Source: a virus. From it: DNA of 64,000 nt. The stretch covers positions 1 to 64,000 of IMG/VR virus record IMGVR_UViG_3300047560_001581. The stretch is one strand, 5' to 3'. The notes under the pieces are model-generated. The model searched no databases. It saw only the letters and a program-made list of their open reading frames with translations, and had not been told where the DNA came from. Both the position numbers and the translations under genes were made by a program. Shown here piece after piece: positions 32,108 to 43,100 of this stretch (its first letter is position 1; the number at the start of each line of letters is the position of its first letter).

Positions 32108-33202
32108 TTATCCTCCGAATACTAAGTTATAGCCCGTCACTCTCGCTGCGGTCACGCCGCTGGTTGTAGATGCTGCTGCTAATTCTCTAATTTGAATTAA
32201 TGTGCCGTTGGGCGGGGCTGTTGTAAATGTCAATGTTGCACCTGACACTGTATAATCTGTCGTAGGTGTTTGAACAACACCGCTGATTGATACCAGGGCG
32301 CTAGTAGTTGTTGTACCGCTAGTAACAGTATATGCTACATTACTACCATCACCTGTGTAAGTCCTAGATACAAAGCTAGATGATCCTACATTAACACCTG
32401 CAAATGTAGTAACTTCAAGTTTAGAACCGTTTGCCGGTGCACTGCCTAATGTTAATGTGGTACCTGACACTGAGTATGCTGAACGCAATACTGTTGCACC
32501 ATTATAGTTAACAATAGTTGAGTTTGCACTTGCAGGTGAAGTGCTTAATGTGAATGCAGTTTGCACCCCGTTACCAGTAAATGTATCTACTGTAACTGAT
32601 GTAGATGTTCCACCTACTACTGTTCCCCATGACAGAGAGCCTGAACCATCTGTCTTTAAATATTGACCGCTAGTACCACCGGTGATAGTTACGTTACCGA
32701 TACCACCTAAGTTAGCAGTAGTGGTTGCTATGAAGTTATTAGCTGTTAATGTGGTTGTTGTTTTATTAAATGTTAAACCCGCGTTGCCACCAAATGAACC
32801 AGCGTCATTGAACTGTAATTGTGTGTTAGAACCACCGGGTGTTCCACTTCCACCACCTAAACTGTACGCAGTTCCGTTAGCATAATACAAGTGGTCTGTT
32901 AGAACATTACCTGCAGTCACGTTTCCTGTAACTGTTAAGCTAGATAATGTACCGACGGATGTAATATTAGGTTGTGCTGCTGTAGTAACTGTACCCGATG
33001 TTGTTGCGCTGCTTACAGTACCTGTTACGTTTGCACCAGTAATACTAGTCAATAAGCTACCGTTACCTGAGAAGTAATTTGATGTTGCTAGATTACCTAA
33101 GTTAGCGTTTAACGATGCAACGTTGCCCGTAGCGGTTACATTGTTGAACGTAAAGTCCAATGTACTATCGATGACGTAGGGTTTAATCTTAATTATTGAC
33201 AT
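32108..33202 (-). CDS. Tail fibre shaft protein
   Basis: The product is 364 residues. The N-terminus (IIKIKPYVIDSTLDFTFNNVTATGNV) and NANLGNLATSNYFSGNGSLLTSI are shared with neighbouring shafts. It contains one NITSVGTLSSLTVTGNVTAGNVLTDHLYYANG unit, a GGSNTQLQFNDAGSFGG module and two copies of the domain ending TLTLGSAPANGSKLEVTTFAG / TLTFTTAPPNGTLIQIREL, which look like small beta modules in tandem. The C-terminus is short (TGYNLVFGG), so tips come from the separate downstream genes. Box GATAAATA and AAGATAGG lie upstream. Confidence 0.75.
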   Translation of the reverse strand: MSIIKIKPYVIDSTLDFTFNNVTATGNVASLNANLGNLATSNYFSGNGSLLTSITGANVTGTVSSATTSGTVTTAAQPNITSVGTLSSLTVTGNVTAGNVLTDHLYYANGTAYSLGGGSGTPGGSNTQLQFNDAGSFGGNAGLTFNKTTTTLTANNFIATTTANLGGIGNVTITGGTSGQYLKTDGSGSLSWGTVVGGTSTSVTVDTFTGNGVQTAFTLSTSPASANSTIVNYNGATVLRSAYSVSGTTLTLGSAPANGSKLEVTTFAGVNVGSSSFVSRTYTGDGSNVAYTVTSGTTTTSALVSISGVVQTPTTDYTVSGATLTFTTAPPNGTLIQIRELAAASTTSGVTAARVTGYNLVFGG

Positions 33203-33219
33203 TTTGTAAGCCTATCTTA

Positions 33220-33227
33220 TATTTATC
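33220..33227 (-). promoter_or_regulatory. Late-promoter-like box GATAAATA
   Basis: The box overlaps the TGA stop (33226-33228) of the subtilisin gene and precedes the shaft ATG at 33202, with ATAGG 11 bases from the ATG. Confidence 0.48.
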
Positions 33228-35028
33228 ACGTTTGGAATGTCAGAATCCCACCTGTCATATGAAGACCGTTTGACCCTAATGCCATGTTTGCAGATGAAAA
33301 CGGGTTATATAAAAATGCGTTATTTCCGCCACTTAATGACAAGTTACCATATGTATAGTTGTTAGATAACCCGTCATCCCATAGAACCCCGTTAATACAC
33401 CCTTGATTATTTGACGTTATCCACTTCTTTGCATTTGCAGGGGTTGCGCTAGGATTCTGTTGTAGAAACAATGCTAGAACTCCTGCAGCTTCAGGGGAAG
33501 AAAATGATGTACCTGATTCATTCTTTTGATAGAATGAACTATTTCCTGCGTATGTATTACCAGAAACAGCCGCACATACTAATCCCACACCGGGTGCATA
33601 TAAATCTACAGCAGTTCCATAACTTGAGAACGTTCCTCTTTGGTCTAATGTAGAACTATACGTTGTTACGTTAGATGCACCTACGTTAATGCATCCTGCA
33701 GCCCACGGACTAGATGCTCTACAGTAGTATGTATTTGAAAGCACAGGCTGCCCGCTAGCATTAATACTAGTGATGATGCTTACGTAATTGTTGTAATCAG
33801 GGCCAGTACTAAGTTCTTGTTTAGTGTGGTCGTTACCGGCAGAACGAACATAGTGTACCCCGTTAGCCATCATGCTAGCTAAAGCAGAATCATATGTAGT
33901 TGAATAACCGTTAATCTGATAGAGTATTGACGCATTACCAGATGTATTCGTGTATGTACCTGCATTAGTACCATCTAATGCATAGTTAGCATTGATAGTA
34001 TAACCACTCCAACTAGTGCCGCGGTATGAACCGCCCCAAATCTGATAGTTCAAATAGATTGTATGCCCTGAATATGGATTATATGGACTACCACTATTCA
34101 TAACATATCCAGTAACTCCCCATGATCCGTTGACGATAGTAGGACGTTTTGTTCCTAAAACAGGATCAATTGCTTTCTGCACGTGAAATTTGTTAATCAA
34201 GTCAAATGCAGTGGCAGTAGCAATAGTTGTACCAGCAGTGCCTAGAATGTTCATTGCATAAATCTTTGCATTCTTCGCCCAGCCGAATGTCTTACCAGCT
34301 ACAACTGATGCTACGCTAGTACCGTGTCCATTGTCATCGGTGTAGAAATTTGCTGGCATCGTACCACTAGTTCCAGTAACACTATACCAATCGATTTGTT
34401 GAACACGAGATACCCCGTTAGCATATAAAAACTCAGGGTGTGTTGGTAAGATACCAGTATCCATGATTACAACGTCAACCCCTGTTCCATCCGCTATATA
34501 ATTATAAGTGCCGGATGCTGTGTTCCCAGTACCATAGTTATTAGTTGGACTACTGCATCTTTTCAATCCCCAGTTAACTACATTACCTGTTGCGTTCCCA
34601 AAGATAGCTTGCTTGGTAAAGTCGCTTGATTGTATTGAATGTGGTAGAATTCGTAGACTAGGATTAACTTCTGGGTTTAGTTCAACATCAAGTACATCAG
34701 GGTGATTCTTTAACTTCAATGCTTCATCCACTGTTAGCCAATAATGAGTTTGTGTATCTGAAGCCGGTCTTCTGTTAGCAACATCTACAATTCTGTCAGG
34801 GATAATACTACTATCAACAGAATCATCTAATGTAGTGTCACGTTCTAAATCACGCTCCAAGTCGTCAATAGTTAAACCTTGTTTTACTATCACCACGTAA
34901 TCTTGCAGTTGATTAGGATCTGCCTGAGTTAACTGGATAGGTGCAACATCTAGATGAGTATTAAACTCAGTAGTTGGAACTGTTAATACAGCACCGAAGT
35001 CTAACTCTTGTGTATTAAATGTTGCCAT
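33226..35028 (-). CDS. Subtilisin-like serine protease (S8) with I9-type propeptide
   Basis: The product is 600 residues from the ATG at 35028, which forms TAATG with the preceding stop; an ATG at 35046 would add six residues. Catalytic residues are visible in VVIMDTGIL (Asp, near 164), DDNGHGTSVASV (His, near 207) and ESGTSFSSPEAAGV (Ser, near 521). Residues 35-115 contain DYVVIVKQG and HPDVLDVELNPEV, the pattern of an I9 inhibitor propeptide. There is no signal peptide. Lodged between two shaft genes, it may be carried on the tail, mature fibres, or cut host surface proteins. About 100 residues are inserted between the His and Ser blocks relative to a minimal subtilisin. Confidence 0.9.
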   Translation of the reverse strand: MATFNTQELDFGAVLTVPTTEFNTHLDVAPIQLTQADPNQLQDYVVIVKQGLTIDDLERDLERDTTLDDSVDSSIIPDRIVDVANRRPASDTQTHYWLTVDEALKLKNHPDVLDVELNPEVNPSLRILPHSIQSSDFTKQAIFGNATGNVVNWGLKRCSSPTNNYGTGNTASGTYNYIADGTGVDVVIMDTGILPTHPEFLYANGVSRVQQIDWYSVTGTSGTMPANFYTDDNGHGTSVASVVAGKTFGWAKNAKIYAMNILGTAGTTIATATAFDLINKFHVQKAIDPVLGTKRPTIVNGSWGVTGYVMNSGSPYNPYSGHTIYLNYQIWGGSYRGTSWSGYTINANYALDGTNAGTYTNTSGNASILYQINGYSTTYDSALASMMANGVHYVRSAGNDHTKQELSTGPDYNNYVSIITSINASGQPVLSNTYYCRASSPWAAGCINVGASNVTTYSSTLDQRGTFSSYGTAVDLYAPGVGLVCAAVSGNTYAGNSSFYQKNESGTSFSSPEAAGVLALFLQQNPSATPANAKKWITSNNQGCINGVLWDDGLSNNYTYGNLSLSGGNNAFLYNPFSSANMALGSNGLHMTGGILTFQT

Positions 35029-38000
35029 TAGTGCAAGTCCACCCATGATCCGTTAGCGTATACTTGTAACTTGTTCGTAGTGGTGTTGTAAATCACGTAC
35101 CCGTTACTAGCCGCAATCGCATCACGTACTGTAGAAGTGCAAGTATAGAATTGCATTGGACTTGTTGACACACGAACTACTGTGTTCGCAGATAGCACAA
35201 TGCTTGTGTTTGATTGTAATGTCGGTGTTCCTGAGCCACCGTTAACAACACTATTAGCAGTCAATGTATCAACTGTTAAGTTTGTGTTTGACGAGATAAC
35301 GTTACCTGACAATGTATTCGCAGTAACAGTATTAGCAGAAAATACGTTAGCTGTGATGTTGCCGCTACCAAAACCTAATACACTTGAGAATGTAGTTACT
35401 TCGATTGGAGCTGTGTCAGGTGGTGCTGATGAGAATGTCAATGTTGTACCTGACACAGTGTATACTGTTCTAGGCTGAATTGTACCACCTAATGCAACTA
35501 ATGTATATGCTGAACTTGATGGAGAAACTGATAGCGTATATGCAGTTTGAACACCGTTACCTGTAAAGTTATCAACTGTTACAGTTGATCCCGTTGGTGT
35601 TACCCAAGTTAAGTTGCCAGCACCATCAGTCTGTAATAGTTGGTTAGTTGAACCACCTGTGATATGTACGTTAGCTACCGCACCTAAATTAGCACTAGTA
35701 GATGATACAAAGTTATTTGCAGTTAATGTAGTTGTCGTCTTGTTGAACGTTAGACCAGCATTGCCACCCAATGAACCACCGTCATTGAATTGAATCTGTG
35801 TATCTGATCCAGCAACTGTTGCGCCACCGCCGCCTAAGCTATATGCAACACCGTTAGCGTAGTACAAATGGTCAGTTAAGATGTTACCTGCTGTAATATT
35901 ACCGGATGCAGTGAGTGTGTTTGCACTAATTACGTTTGCACCGGTGATGTTACCGCCTGAACCAGAGCCGCCTATAATGTTACCTGTCGTGATTAAGTTG
36001 CCACCAGTAATGTTACCAGTAGCAGTTAAGCTGGTCAACGTACCAACTGAAGTAATGTTTGGCTGTGCTGCTGTATATACAGTACCTGCAACTAGTGCAT
36101 TACCAACTTGACCTGTTACGTTTGCGCCAGCCACTGCATTTGCAGTAGTTGCGTATGCGACTGCACCTGTTACGTTTGCGCCAGTCAAATTAGTTAAGCT
36201 ATTACCAGCACCAACAAAGTAGTTTGCAGTAATGACATTAGCACCAGAGATATTGCCACCAGAGCCGCCGCCTGTAACAATGTTACCTGCTGTTATCAAA
36301 TTGCCACCGGTGATGTTACCAGTAGCAGTTAGGCTAGTTAGTGTACCAACACTAGTGATATTAGGTTGCGCCGCAGTATAAACTGTACCTGCTACTAATG
36401 CATTACCTACTTGACCTGTAACATTCGCACCGGTTATTGCTGACAATGAACTACCGTTACCGCTTAAGTAAGCTGCGGATACGTTACCTGTAGCAGATAC
36501 ATTACCCGGTGTTGTTACATTCTTGAAGTTTGCACCAGTACTACTGATAGTACCTACAATGTTGGCTGTGTTAGGTCCGCCTGCAATGAATCTAATACTT
36601 GTTCCAGAAGTTACTGTACCTAAAACTAAGTTACCAGCACTACTGTTACCTTGGACATACAAATATCCATCATCAGCGTATGCAGCAGTACCTATACTGT
36701 TTTCTTGTGTTCCATCCCATGAGCCTCCTGCGATACCCATGTCAATAAAGAACTTAGTATCAGTACCGTTGTCTGATGTTGCACAGAAGTCAGTACTTGC
36801 TTGACTACCGTGATTAATGTTTTGGAAGTTAATCTGTACGTATGCGTTAGAGTCTGCACTGGCTTGAATGATAGGATTATATACAACCGCATATCCAGAT
36901 GATAGACCGGCATACAATGCTCCAACACCGTGTGCGTCTCCGTAAAACTGACCTGAGTTACCAGTTAACTGGTTAATAGATCCATTACCAGTAAATGTAA
37001 GATTACCAGTAACTGATAAGTTACCACCCACATGTGTGTTACCATCTACGTCAATATTACCTGCTAGGGCAAGACTACTAGACCAAGCAGTATCATAGTT
37101 AGTGCCACTGTTTTTTGTTAATACTTGCCCAGCAACGCCGCCTGCAGCAACACCTTGACCAGTAGCACCAGTAGCACCAGTTGGACCTCTTGGTCCCTGT
37201 GGACCTTGACTAGATAATTCTAATGCAGCGTAATCAATGCTTGTCGTGTGTGATGAGTTACCACTATTGCTATGATACAACTTCAATTGTGCAACACCGC
37301 TGCCATTAATGTAGGGGGCGGAGTCAATTACTTCTAACGCAAATGCATAATACGCACCTAAGCCGGTGTAGGTACCGATAGCATCCCATGTGCTAGTTGA
37401 GTTATTATACAATTGAACATAAATGGTATGTCCAGATGCTTGTGTGTAGTTGATGTTTAATACAACACGGTTGAAACTTGTTACTGAGATGAAGTCGATG
37501 TCAACTTGCCATGCGGGCGCAGATCCTGTACCGTCAGTCAATACGTAGACATTGCCGCCGGCATAATCTCCAAACGATTGTATACTTGTTACGTTACCTG
37601 ATACGTATACACCACCAGTCAAGGCAATTGAGTTAGCGTTGTATGTTGTAGTTGATGGTACATTATCGACCCATTGTATGTTGCCTGTGCCGTCTGTTTC
37701 TAATATGTAACCGGCAGAGCCACCTGAAATTTTAACGTTAGCAACGTTACCTAAACTAACGTTACTTGCGCCGGTTAAATTAACAGTACCTGTACTAGTT
37801 AATCCAGTTAGTGTTCCAACTGAAGTAATGTTTGGTTGCGCCGCAGTATATACAGTACCTGCAACTAGTGCATTGCCCACTTGACCTGTCACGTTCGCAC
37901 CAGTCAATCCAGTTAATGCTTGTCCATTACCGATGATGTTACCTACAGTTACGTTACCTGTAGTTACGATGGTGTTTGATCCATAGCTAGCTAAGAACGT

Positions 38001-38729
38001 AGATACGTTGCTGTTACCATATGTGACTGGTGCTGATGCGAACACACCATTACCATATAAGATGTTACTTGCATTACCATCTTTGTTGATAGTTGCAATG
38101 TTACCAATACCAGTAACGTTTGCTACTGCTACTGAGTAAGCAACGTTTGCTACATTGGCATTTGCACCTAAGTTATCCACAAAGCTAGTAGTTACACGTG
38201 CATCAATCGCTGAGTTTGCTTTAGCTACAGTGTAATACTGGTTGAGACCTTCTGGTAGATTTGTCGTTGTCTTGGTTGCTAACCAAGTATCAGCCGTCGA
38301 TGTGAACGATGTAGTACTTAACTTGTTAGCAAGTGCATTAGTAACTGTCGTTGAGTAGCTAGCATCGTTGCCCAGTGCATCTGCTAGTTCTTTTAATGTA
38401 TCCAGTGCCGTTGGAGCTGAATTTACTAAGTTTGCTACTGCGTTTGATACGTCAGTTGTGGTTGCGTATCCAGTTAAATTAGCAGGTTGTAATGCTGTGT
38501 CGGCTTTTGATCCTTGGGCTGCCGTAGCAAAGCTACTTGAAGTGAATCCGTTAAGCGATGCTGCATTGACTCCAGTTACTGAACTACCGTTTCCTACAAA
38601 ATAGTTAGCAGTTACAGTGTTCCCTAAATTAGCATTTGCGGCAGCTACGTTGCTGGTAACGGTTACATTCGCAAATGTAAAACTGCTTGTTGAATCTAGT
38701 GTAAAACTGGGTAATCTTGTTAATGCCAT
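35028..38729 (-). CDS. Long tail fibre shaft with collagen-like segment
   Basis: The product is 1233 residues. The N-terminus TRLPSFTLDSTSSFTFANV is the shared attachment module. It contains one DTLKELADALGNDASYSTTVTNALANKL unit with IDARVTTSFVDNLGANANVANVA, three NITSVGTL units, a short collagen-like run near residue 515 (GPQGPRGPTGATGATG, six Gly-x-y triplets), and a YYANGVAYSLGGGG block like that in the 364-residue shaft. The C-terminus (MQFYTCTSTVRDAIAASNGYVIYNTTTNKLQVYANGSWVDLH) is a small tip domain known from many phage fibres. The ACTAAATA box and AATAAGG lie upstream. It shares a 63-base identical DNA block with the 979-residue shaft. Confidence 0.82.
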   Translation of the reverse strand: MALTRLPSFTLDSTSSFTFANVTVTSNVAAANANLGNTVTANYFVGNGSSVTGVNAASLNGFTSSSFATAAQGSKADTALQPANLTGYATTTDVSNAVANLVNSAPTALDTLKELADALGNDASYSTTVTNALANKLSTTSFTSTADTWLATKTTTNLPEGLNQYYTVAKANSAIDARVTTSFVDNLGANANVANVAYSVAVANVTGIGNIATINKDGNASNILYGNGVFASAPVTYGNSNVSTFLASYGSNTIVTTGNVTVGNIIGNGQALTGLTGANVTGQVGNALVAGTVYTAAQPNITSVGTLTGLTSTGTVNLTGASNVSLGNVANVKISGGSAGYILETDGTGNIQWVDNVPSTTTYNANSIALTGGVYVSGNVTSIQSFGDYAGGNVYVLTDGTGSAPAWQVDIDFISVTSFNRVVLNINYTQASGHTIYVQLYNNSTSTWDAIGTYTGLGAYYAFALEVIDSAPYINGSGVAQLKLYHSNSGNSSHTTSIDYAALELSSQGPQGPRGPTGATGATGQGVAAGGVAGQVLTKNSGTNYDTAWSSSLALAGNIDVDGNTHVGGNLSVTGNLTFTGNGSINQLTGNSGQFYGDAHGVGALYAGLSSGYAVVYNPIIQASADSNAYVQINFQNINHGSQASTDFCATSDNGTDTKFFIDMGIAGGSWDGTQENSIGTAAYADDGYLYVQGNSSAGNLVLGTVTSGTSIRFIAGGPNTANIVGTISSTGANFKNVTTPGNVSATGNVSAAYLSGNGSSLSAITGANVTGQVGNALVAGTVYTAAQPNITSVGTLTSLTATGNITGGNLITAGNIVTGGGSGGNISGANVITANYFVGAGNSLTNLTGANVTGAVAYATTANAVAGANVTGQVGNALVAGTVYTAAQPNITSVGTLTSLTATGNITGGNLITTGNIIGGSGSGGNITGANVISANTLTASGNITAGNILTDHLYYANGVAYSLGGGGATVAGSDTQIQFNDGGSLGGNAGLTFNKTTTTLTANNFVSSTSANLGAVANVHITGGSTNQLLQTDGAGNLTWVTPTGSTVTVDNFTGNGVQTAYTLSVSPSSSAYTLVALGGTIQPRTVYTVSGTTLTFSSAPPDTAPIEVTTFSSVLGFGSGNITANVFSANTVTANTLSGNVISSNTNLTVDTLTANSVVNGGSGTPTLQSNTSIVLSANTVVRVSTSPMQFYTCTSTVRDAIAASNGYVIYNTTTNKLQVYANGSWVDLH
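38040..38102 (-). repeat. 63-base block identical to 46953-47015
   Basis: This block inside the 1233-residue shaft gene is identical, base for base, to 46953-47015 in the 979-residue shaft gene and shares 50 bases with 47836-47885 in that same gene. It encodes INKDGNASNILYGNGVF. A further copy near 54555-54620 has diverged at several bases. Other shared modules in the same genes differ at many synonymous sites, so this block looks recently exchanged. Confidence 0.8.
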
Positions 38730-38746
38730 ACTTAAACCTTATTATA

Positions 38747-38754
38747 TATTTAGT
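38747..38754 (-). promoter_or_regulatory. Late-promoter-like box ACTAAATA
   Basis: The box lies 3 bases downstream of the stop of glycine-rich gene 3 and is followed by TATAATAAGG and the ATG at 38729. Confidence 0.5.
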
Positions 38755-38757
38755 CGT

Positions 38758-39642
38758 TTAAGCGGTGTATCTTATTATGACTATTCCCGATCCGCCTGCA
38801 CCTGCGGCTGAGTTAACACCCGCAATACTTGCGCCGCCACCGCCTGTATTAGTAGTACCATTAACGATAGTTTGATACACTGCGGTTGCACCGCCACCTA
38901 AACCACCTGAACCTTGAGAGCCTGTCGCGGCAGCGCCGCCTGCACCCTTGTTCAATGAGCCACCGCCGCCACCTGCATAATAGTTACCGTCTAACCACTG
39001 TAAACCATCACCACCATTACCACCATTACTAGAACTAGGAGATACGCCTGCTGCTCCTGCTCCGCCGCCACCGGCGCCCGGACGTCCTGATGTAGTTGTT
39101 GCCGGTGCTGTACCACCGTTATTGCCCTGTGACGGGGAAGTTGAAGGAGTATTACCTGCTCCGCCTGCAGGGGCGAACGGTTGTCCTCCACCACCTGAAC
39201 CACCTGAAGCGCCAGCTCCGGAATATCTACCCGATCCGCCGCCGCCACCTGCGCTTGATATCGAAAATGCTGAACTTGCTGATCCAGAGCCACCTAAACC
39301 ACCGTTCGCTGCACCACCTGCGCCTGCGCCACCCACTGTAATAGCATAATCTTGTGGTGTTACTACGTTAGTGCCTGTTCTATAACCGCCTGCGCCACCA
39401 CCGCCTGAACCGTTACCGTCAGTACCACCGCCACCTCCACCGCCGGCAACGACTAGAAAGCTAACAGCTTCATTACCTAAGTTACTAGTAACAGTGAATG
39501 TACCTGACCCAGTGAAGGTGTGATATTTGTATCCACCCACTGTGGTAACAGTACCACCTGATGCAACAATTTTAGGTGCAGAACCAGATACACGAGTGTG
39601 TAAACCTGTAAATGCTCCAGCAAACTGTGTAAATCTTGACAT
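38758..39642 (-). CDS. Glycine-rich tail adhesin-like protein 3
   Basis: The product is 294 residues. The N-terminal 40 residues lead to TVGGYKYHTFTGSGTFTV and VSFLVVAGGGGGGG, followed by Gly/Ala/Ser-rich sequence with GGGGAGGYRTG, DYAITVGGAGAGG and GGDGLQWLDGNYYAGGGGGS, ending GGSGIVIIRYTA like protein 1. Aromatic and polar residues between Gly runs could form the receptor-contacting loops of a gp38-like polyglycine sandwich. Here the upstream neighbour is a 155-residue protein two bases away instead of the 109/123-residue partner seen in the other three cassettes. Confidence 0.72.
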   Translation of the reverse strand: MSRFTQFAGAFTGLHTRVSGSAPKIVASGGTVTTVGGYKYHTFTGSGTFTVTSNLGNEAVSFLVVAGGGGGGGTDGNGSGGGGAGGYRTGTNVVTPQDYAITVGGAGAGGAANGGLGGSGSASSAFSISSAGGGGGSGRYSGAGASGGSGGGGQPFAPAGGAGNTPSTSPSQGNNGGTAPATTTSGRPGAGGGGAGAAGVSPSSSNGGNGGDGLQWLDGNYYAGGGGGSLNKGAGGAAATGSQGSGGLGGGATAVYQTIVNGTTNTGGGGASIAGVNSAAGAGGSGIVIIRYTA

Positions 39643-39644
39643 GA

Positions 39645-40112
39645 TTATCCGTAATTAGAATATTGTCCCAACACAGACCAAGCACTACTTGTTCTCAGTA
39701 GAGTGAATGAGAAGATTTCAGTTTTACTTGCAGTACCAGTAGGTGCTGTGCTTGTAATCCACTTGATTGTTTGTGCAGAACCGTCAATTTGAACTGCTGT
39801 CGGAACGTATGGTGTTGAACCTTGCACTACAATCAATGCAGCTACGATTGCTCTATTGTCTGTTGTTGATACGTTTGTAAAGTTCGCAGTAAAATTGGCT
39901 GCAGGACTCGTATGGTAAAACGTTGCTCCTGTGCTTATGTCATGTGCAACTGTACCAGTAGCTCCGGTCTTTAAGTTAACAACTTCACTAGATTGTTGAA
40001 ACGTAGACCAGCTTGAGAATGCGGCGTTACCGCTAACGTTCAATGTAGTCAATGTACCTACACTAGTAATGTTAGCTGTATCGATTAATGATGCTGATGC
40101 TTTTGTAGTCAT
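39645..40112 (-). CDS. Short tail fibre protein with beta-sandwich tip
   Basis: The product is 155 residues. Residues 12-30 have a single NITSVGTLTTLNVSGNAAF shaft unit. The rest (GATGTVAHDISTGATFYHTSPAANFTANFTNV, ALIVVQGSTPYVPTAVQIDGSAQTIKW, TEIFSFTLLRTSSAWSVLGQYSNYG) is a recurrent tip domain of phage fibres. It reads as a detached fibre end, expressed as its own gene between the LamG giant and glycine-rich gene 3. An AAATAAATA element precedes the ATG by 10 bases. Confidence 0.7.
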   Translation of the reverse strand: MTTKASASLIDTANITSVGTLTTLNVSGNAAFSSWSTFQQSSEVVNLKTGATGTVAHDISTGATFYHTSPAANFTANFTNVSTTDNRAIVAALIVVQGSTPYVPTAVQIDGSAQTIKWITSTAPTGTASKTEIFSFTLLRTSSAWSVLGQYSNYG

Positions 40113-40122
40113 ATAATTACTC

Positions 40123-40130
40123 TATTTATT
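40123..40130 (-). promoter_or_regulatory. Late-promoter-like box AATAAATA
   Basis: The box overlaps the TAA stop (40126-40128) of the LamG giant and lies 10 bases before the ATG at 40112. Confidence 0.48.
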
Positions 40131-43100
40131 TCAGTTTCAATGTGACTGAAGGAGGTGTGAATGTTGATGTATAACGTGCATAGCCTTTAGTGATTCTAAA
40201 GTCTGCGATGTAACCATTCATGTAACTTGCGGCAGTTGTATTGTCTACACCGATTCTTAATGGTTGTGTATTGGCTGTTCCCGTACCCATAGATGCAGTT
40301 GTGCCATCAACAGTTCCGTTAATGAACAATTTGCCCGTGTTACCACTCTTAGAAAATGCAATATGTGTCCACACGTTAGCAGCTATAGTACCAGTAGATG
40401 TAAGTGTAGTACCGCCTGTAAAATAGAACGAAACAGTATTAGCAGAGTTAATACGCAAGTTCCACCCGTCTGAGCTAGCTGAACTTCTAGTGACTGCAAT
40501 ATTATGTTCTACACTAACGGCATTTCTGTATACCCAGCATTCGATAGTCATATCTTCTGCTACCATCTGATGCGCCGGGTTATATGGTACTGATATATAA
40601 TCACCGCTACCATCAAAGTAATAACTGATACCGGCATTTACTTGGAATGGATTCTGTGTAGCAACTTTAACCGTCGCTGGACCTGATAGAACCATTGAGA
40701 ATGCGTTTGTGCTGTTATCTACAAATTTATTAGATTGGCATGTTAACAAACTAGTGTTTGCTATTGCTGTCAACGGTACTGTCGATGGCGTGAAGCCTGA
40801 AGTATATTGTGCAGCACCTTTGATAATTCGCAAGTTACTTAGATAGAAGTTACCGTAACCAGCCCATGTTTGTGCATAACCTACATATAACGATGCACTA
40901 GTATCTGTGATGTTAGCACTAGAAGTACCAGTTGCGTCTAACACTCCGTTCTTAAACCAATAAAGAGTTGTGCCTGTTCTAACTAATGCCCAATGAGACC
41001 ATACACCAGCTTCAACAGCAGAGGTTGTATAGAAATCATTCTGCTGTGTTAGTCTAGCACTCATCTTGGAAGCTTGCGTTGAGTTTCTATAAATTTGCCA
41101 ACCGTCTGATGAGTCGTTGACTTTTTTACCAACTACACCAGCAGTGCCAGAACTCCAAGTAATTGGATAGATCCAAAACTCGATAGTAAAATTACCAGTA
41201 CCAAAATCTAACAATGTATTATGTGCAGTTGACATGTAGTCCGAAGTGCCATTAAAGTAATTGCTATAGTAATTTCCATTGTAGGGACTAAATGTTACTG
41301 GTTTAGTTTCTCCTGCAGTTTCGAACGTACTTGTTCTTGATGAATCGATGATGCCAGCACCTGTACCCGGCAACATAAATGTAGCACTGTATGGCAACGA
41401 GTTGACCGTAACAGATGATGTTAGTGGGGTCGATCCTGGGTAGAAGTTACTAGTGTATAATGCAGTACCTCTAATCACACGCACATCTGACATGTAGCCT
41501 TGGAACTGTGCATTGTAACCAGTCTGTGGTCCTGCTGCACCAACTGTTAAAGGATCAGATGTTGTATATAATGAACCGGCATTTGTGCCAGACTTATCAA
41601 GAATACCATTAATGAATAATCTGAATGTACTACCTGAACGAGTTAGTGCTAAGTGAGTCCATGTGTGTTGTTTAACTGTTGCAGTTGAAGAACCTAAATC
41701 AATTTCCCATGACCCACCACTAGTAGAGCCTAATACTCTAACAGTGTTTCCAGATTCCAAGTATATTACATAACTTGCGTATGCGTTAGCGGATCCCTGC
41801 CATTGTTTTCCAACGAATACTTGTTCAGACCCTGTTTTGGTAGTGTATATCCAACCTTCAACAGTGAAATCTGATGTTGTCATCCATTGGGATGGTTGAT
41901 GTGCTGCAACTAAATAATCACCTGAGCCATCAAAGTACATACTACCACCAAACGTTGTTGTATCGTAACTAGATGATGCGTTAGCTGTCGGAGTGAAAGG
42001 TGACACTGCTAATGGTCTAACATCGCCGCTGGTAGTTAAAGCATATGAATTTATACTATTATCTTTTACAGTTGAATCTTTACAAGTCAACAAACTAGTA
42101 CCTGATGATATTGCTGCAATATTTGTTCCAGAACTTTGAGTAGCAGACAATGGACTTGTAGGAGGAGTAAATGAACCGGTATATACACCTAAGCCCTTAA
42201 CTACACGCAGATTACTAATATAGCCTGACATAGGAAAACTTGAGCTATCATAACCATTAATACCCACAATAGGTCTAGTTGAAGTTCCTACTACGTAGTT
42301 ATTATTGTCAGTGTACGTTGAGTTAACCTGTGATCCGTTAACATATAGTTTTCCGCTATTTGAAATTCTTACATAAGCAATATGATACCAGGTATTTACT
42401 GCTAACGTACCGCCGCTAGTTAAGATTGTACCCGCCAATGAATATACTTGTACAACTCCGGCAGTAGTTATTTGTAAACCGAATCTACCGGTACCAGTTG
42501 AGTCTCCTGCGTTCAATGTATCGTACAACCCTCGTTGCACCGATAAGTTATTGACATACACCCACATTTCAATGGTAAAATCCCCAGTGCCCATTGAGAA
42601 TGTTGATTGGTTACTAGGTAAAGTAAGGTAATCACCGCTACCATCAAAGTATGTAGAATAGTATTTAGATACAGTTAATGTACTGAATGGTGAGAACTTT
42701 TGAACCTTTGGTGATCCATTTATAGTAGGAGTAAAGTTATTTACTGAGTTGTCAGCAAACGATCTTGATTGACCAGTTAACAAAGATGTATTCGCGGTTG
42801 CAGTCAGCGGGCTTGTAGGTGGTGTAAAAATCTGTGTACCTACAGTTGTGCTTGCAGTTGTATATTGTGCAGTACCTTTTAATATTCTAAAATTCGAAAC
42901 GTACCCAGTAAGATAATCCGACGTACCACCAGATCCATAATTCACTACTCCTGATGTTCCATAGTTGCCGGTATCTGTACCAACGTATGCTAACATACCG
43001 TTGACATACATTTTAAACCCGTTAGCAGAAGTACTTTCTCTAACCACTGCAAGGTGATTCCATTGATCGTTTGCGATCAAATAACTGCAAGTATATGTTG

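Noticed and set aside
39096-39349. Plus-strand open frames opposite glycine-rich genes
   Set aside because: They are the complement of GGN codon runs (Pro/Arg/Leu-rich strings) and lack ribosome sites; the minus-strand gene explains them.
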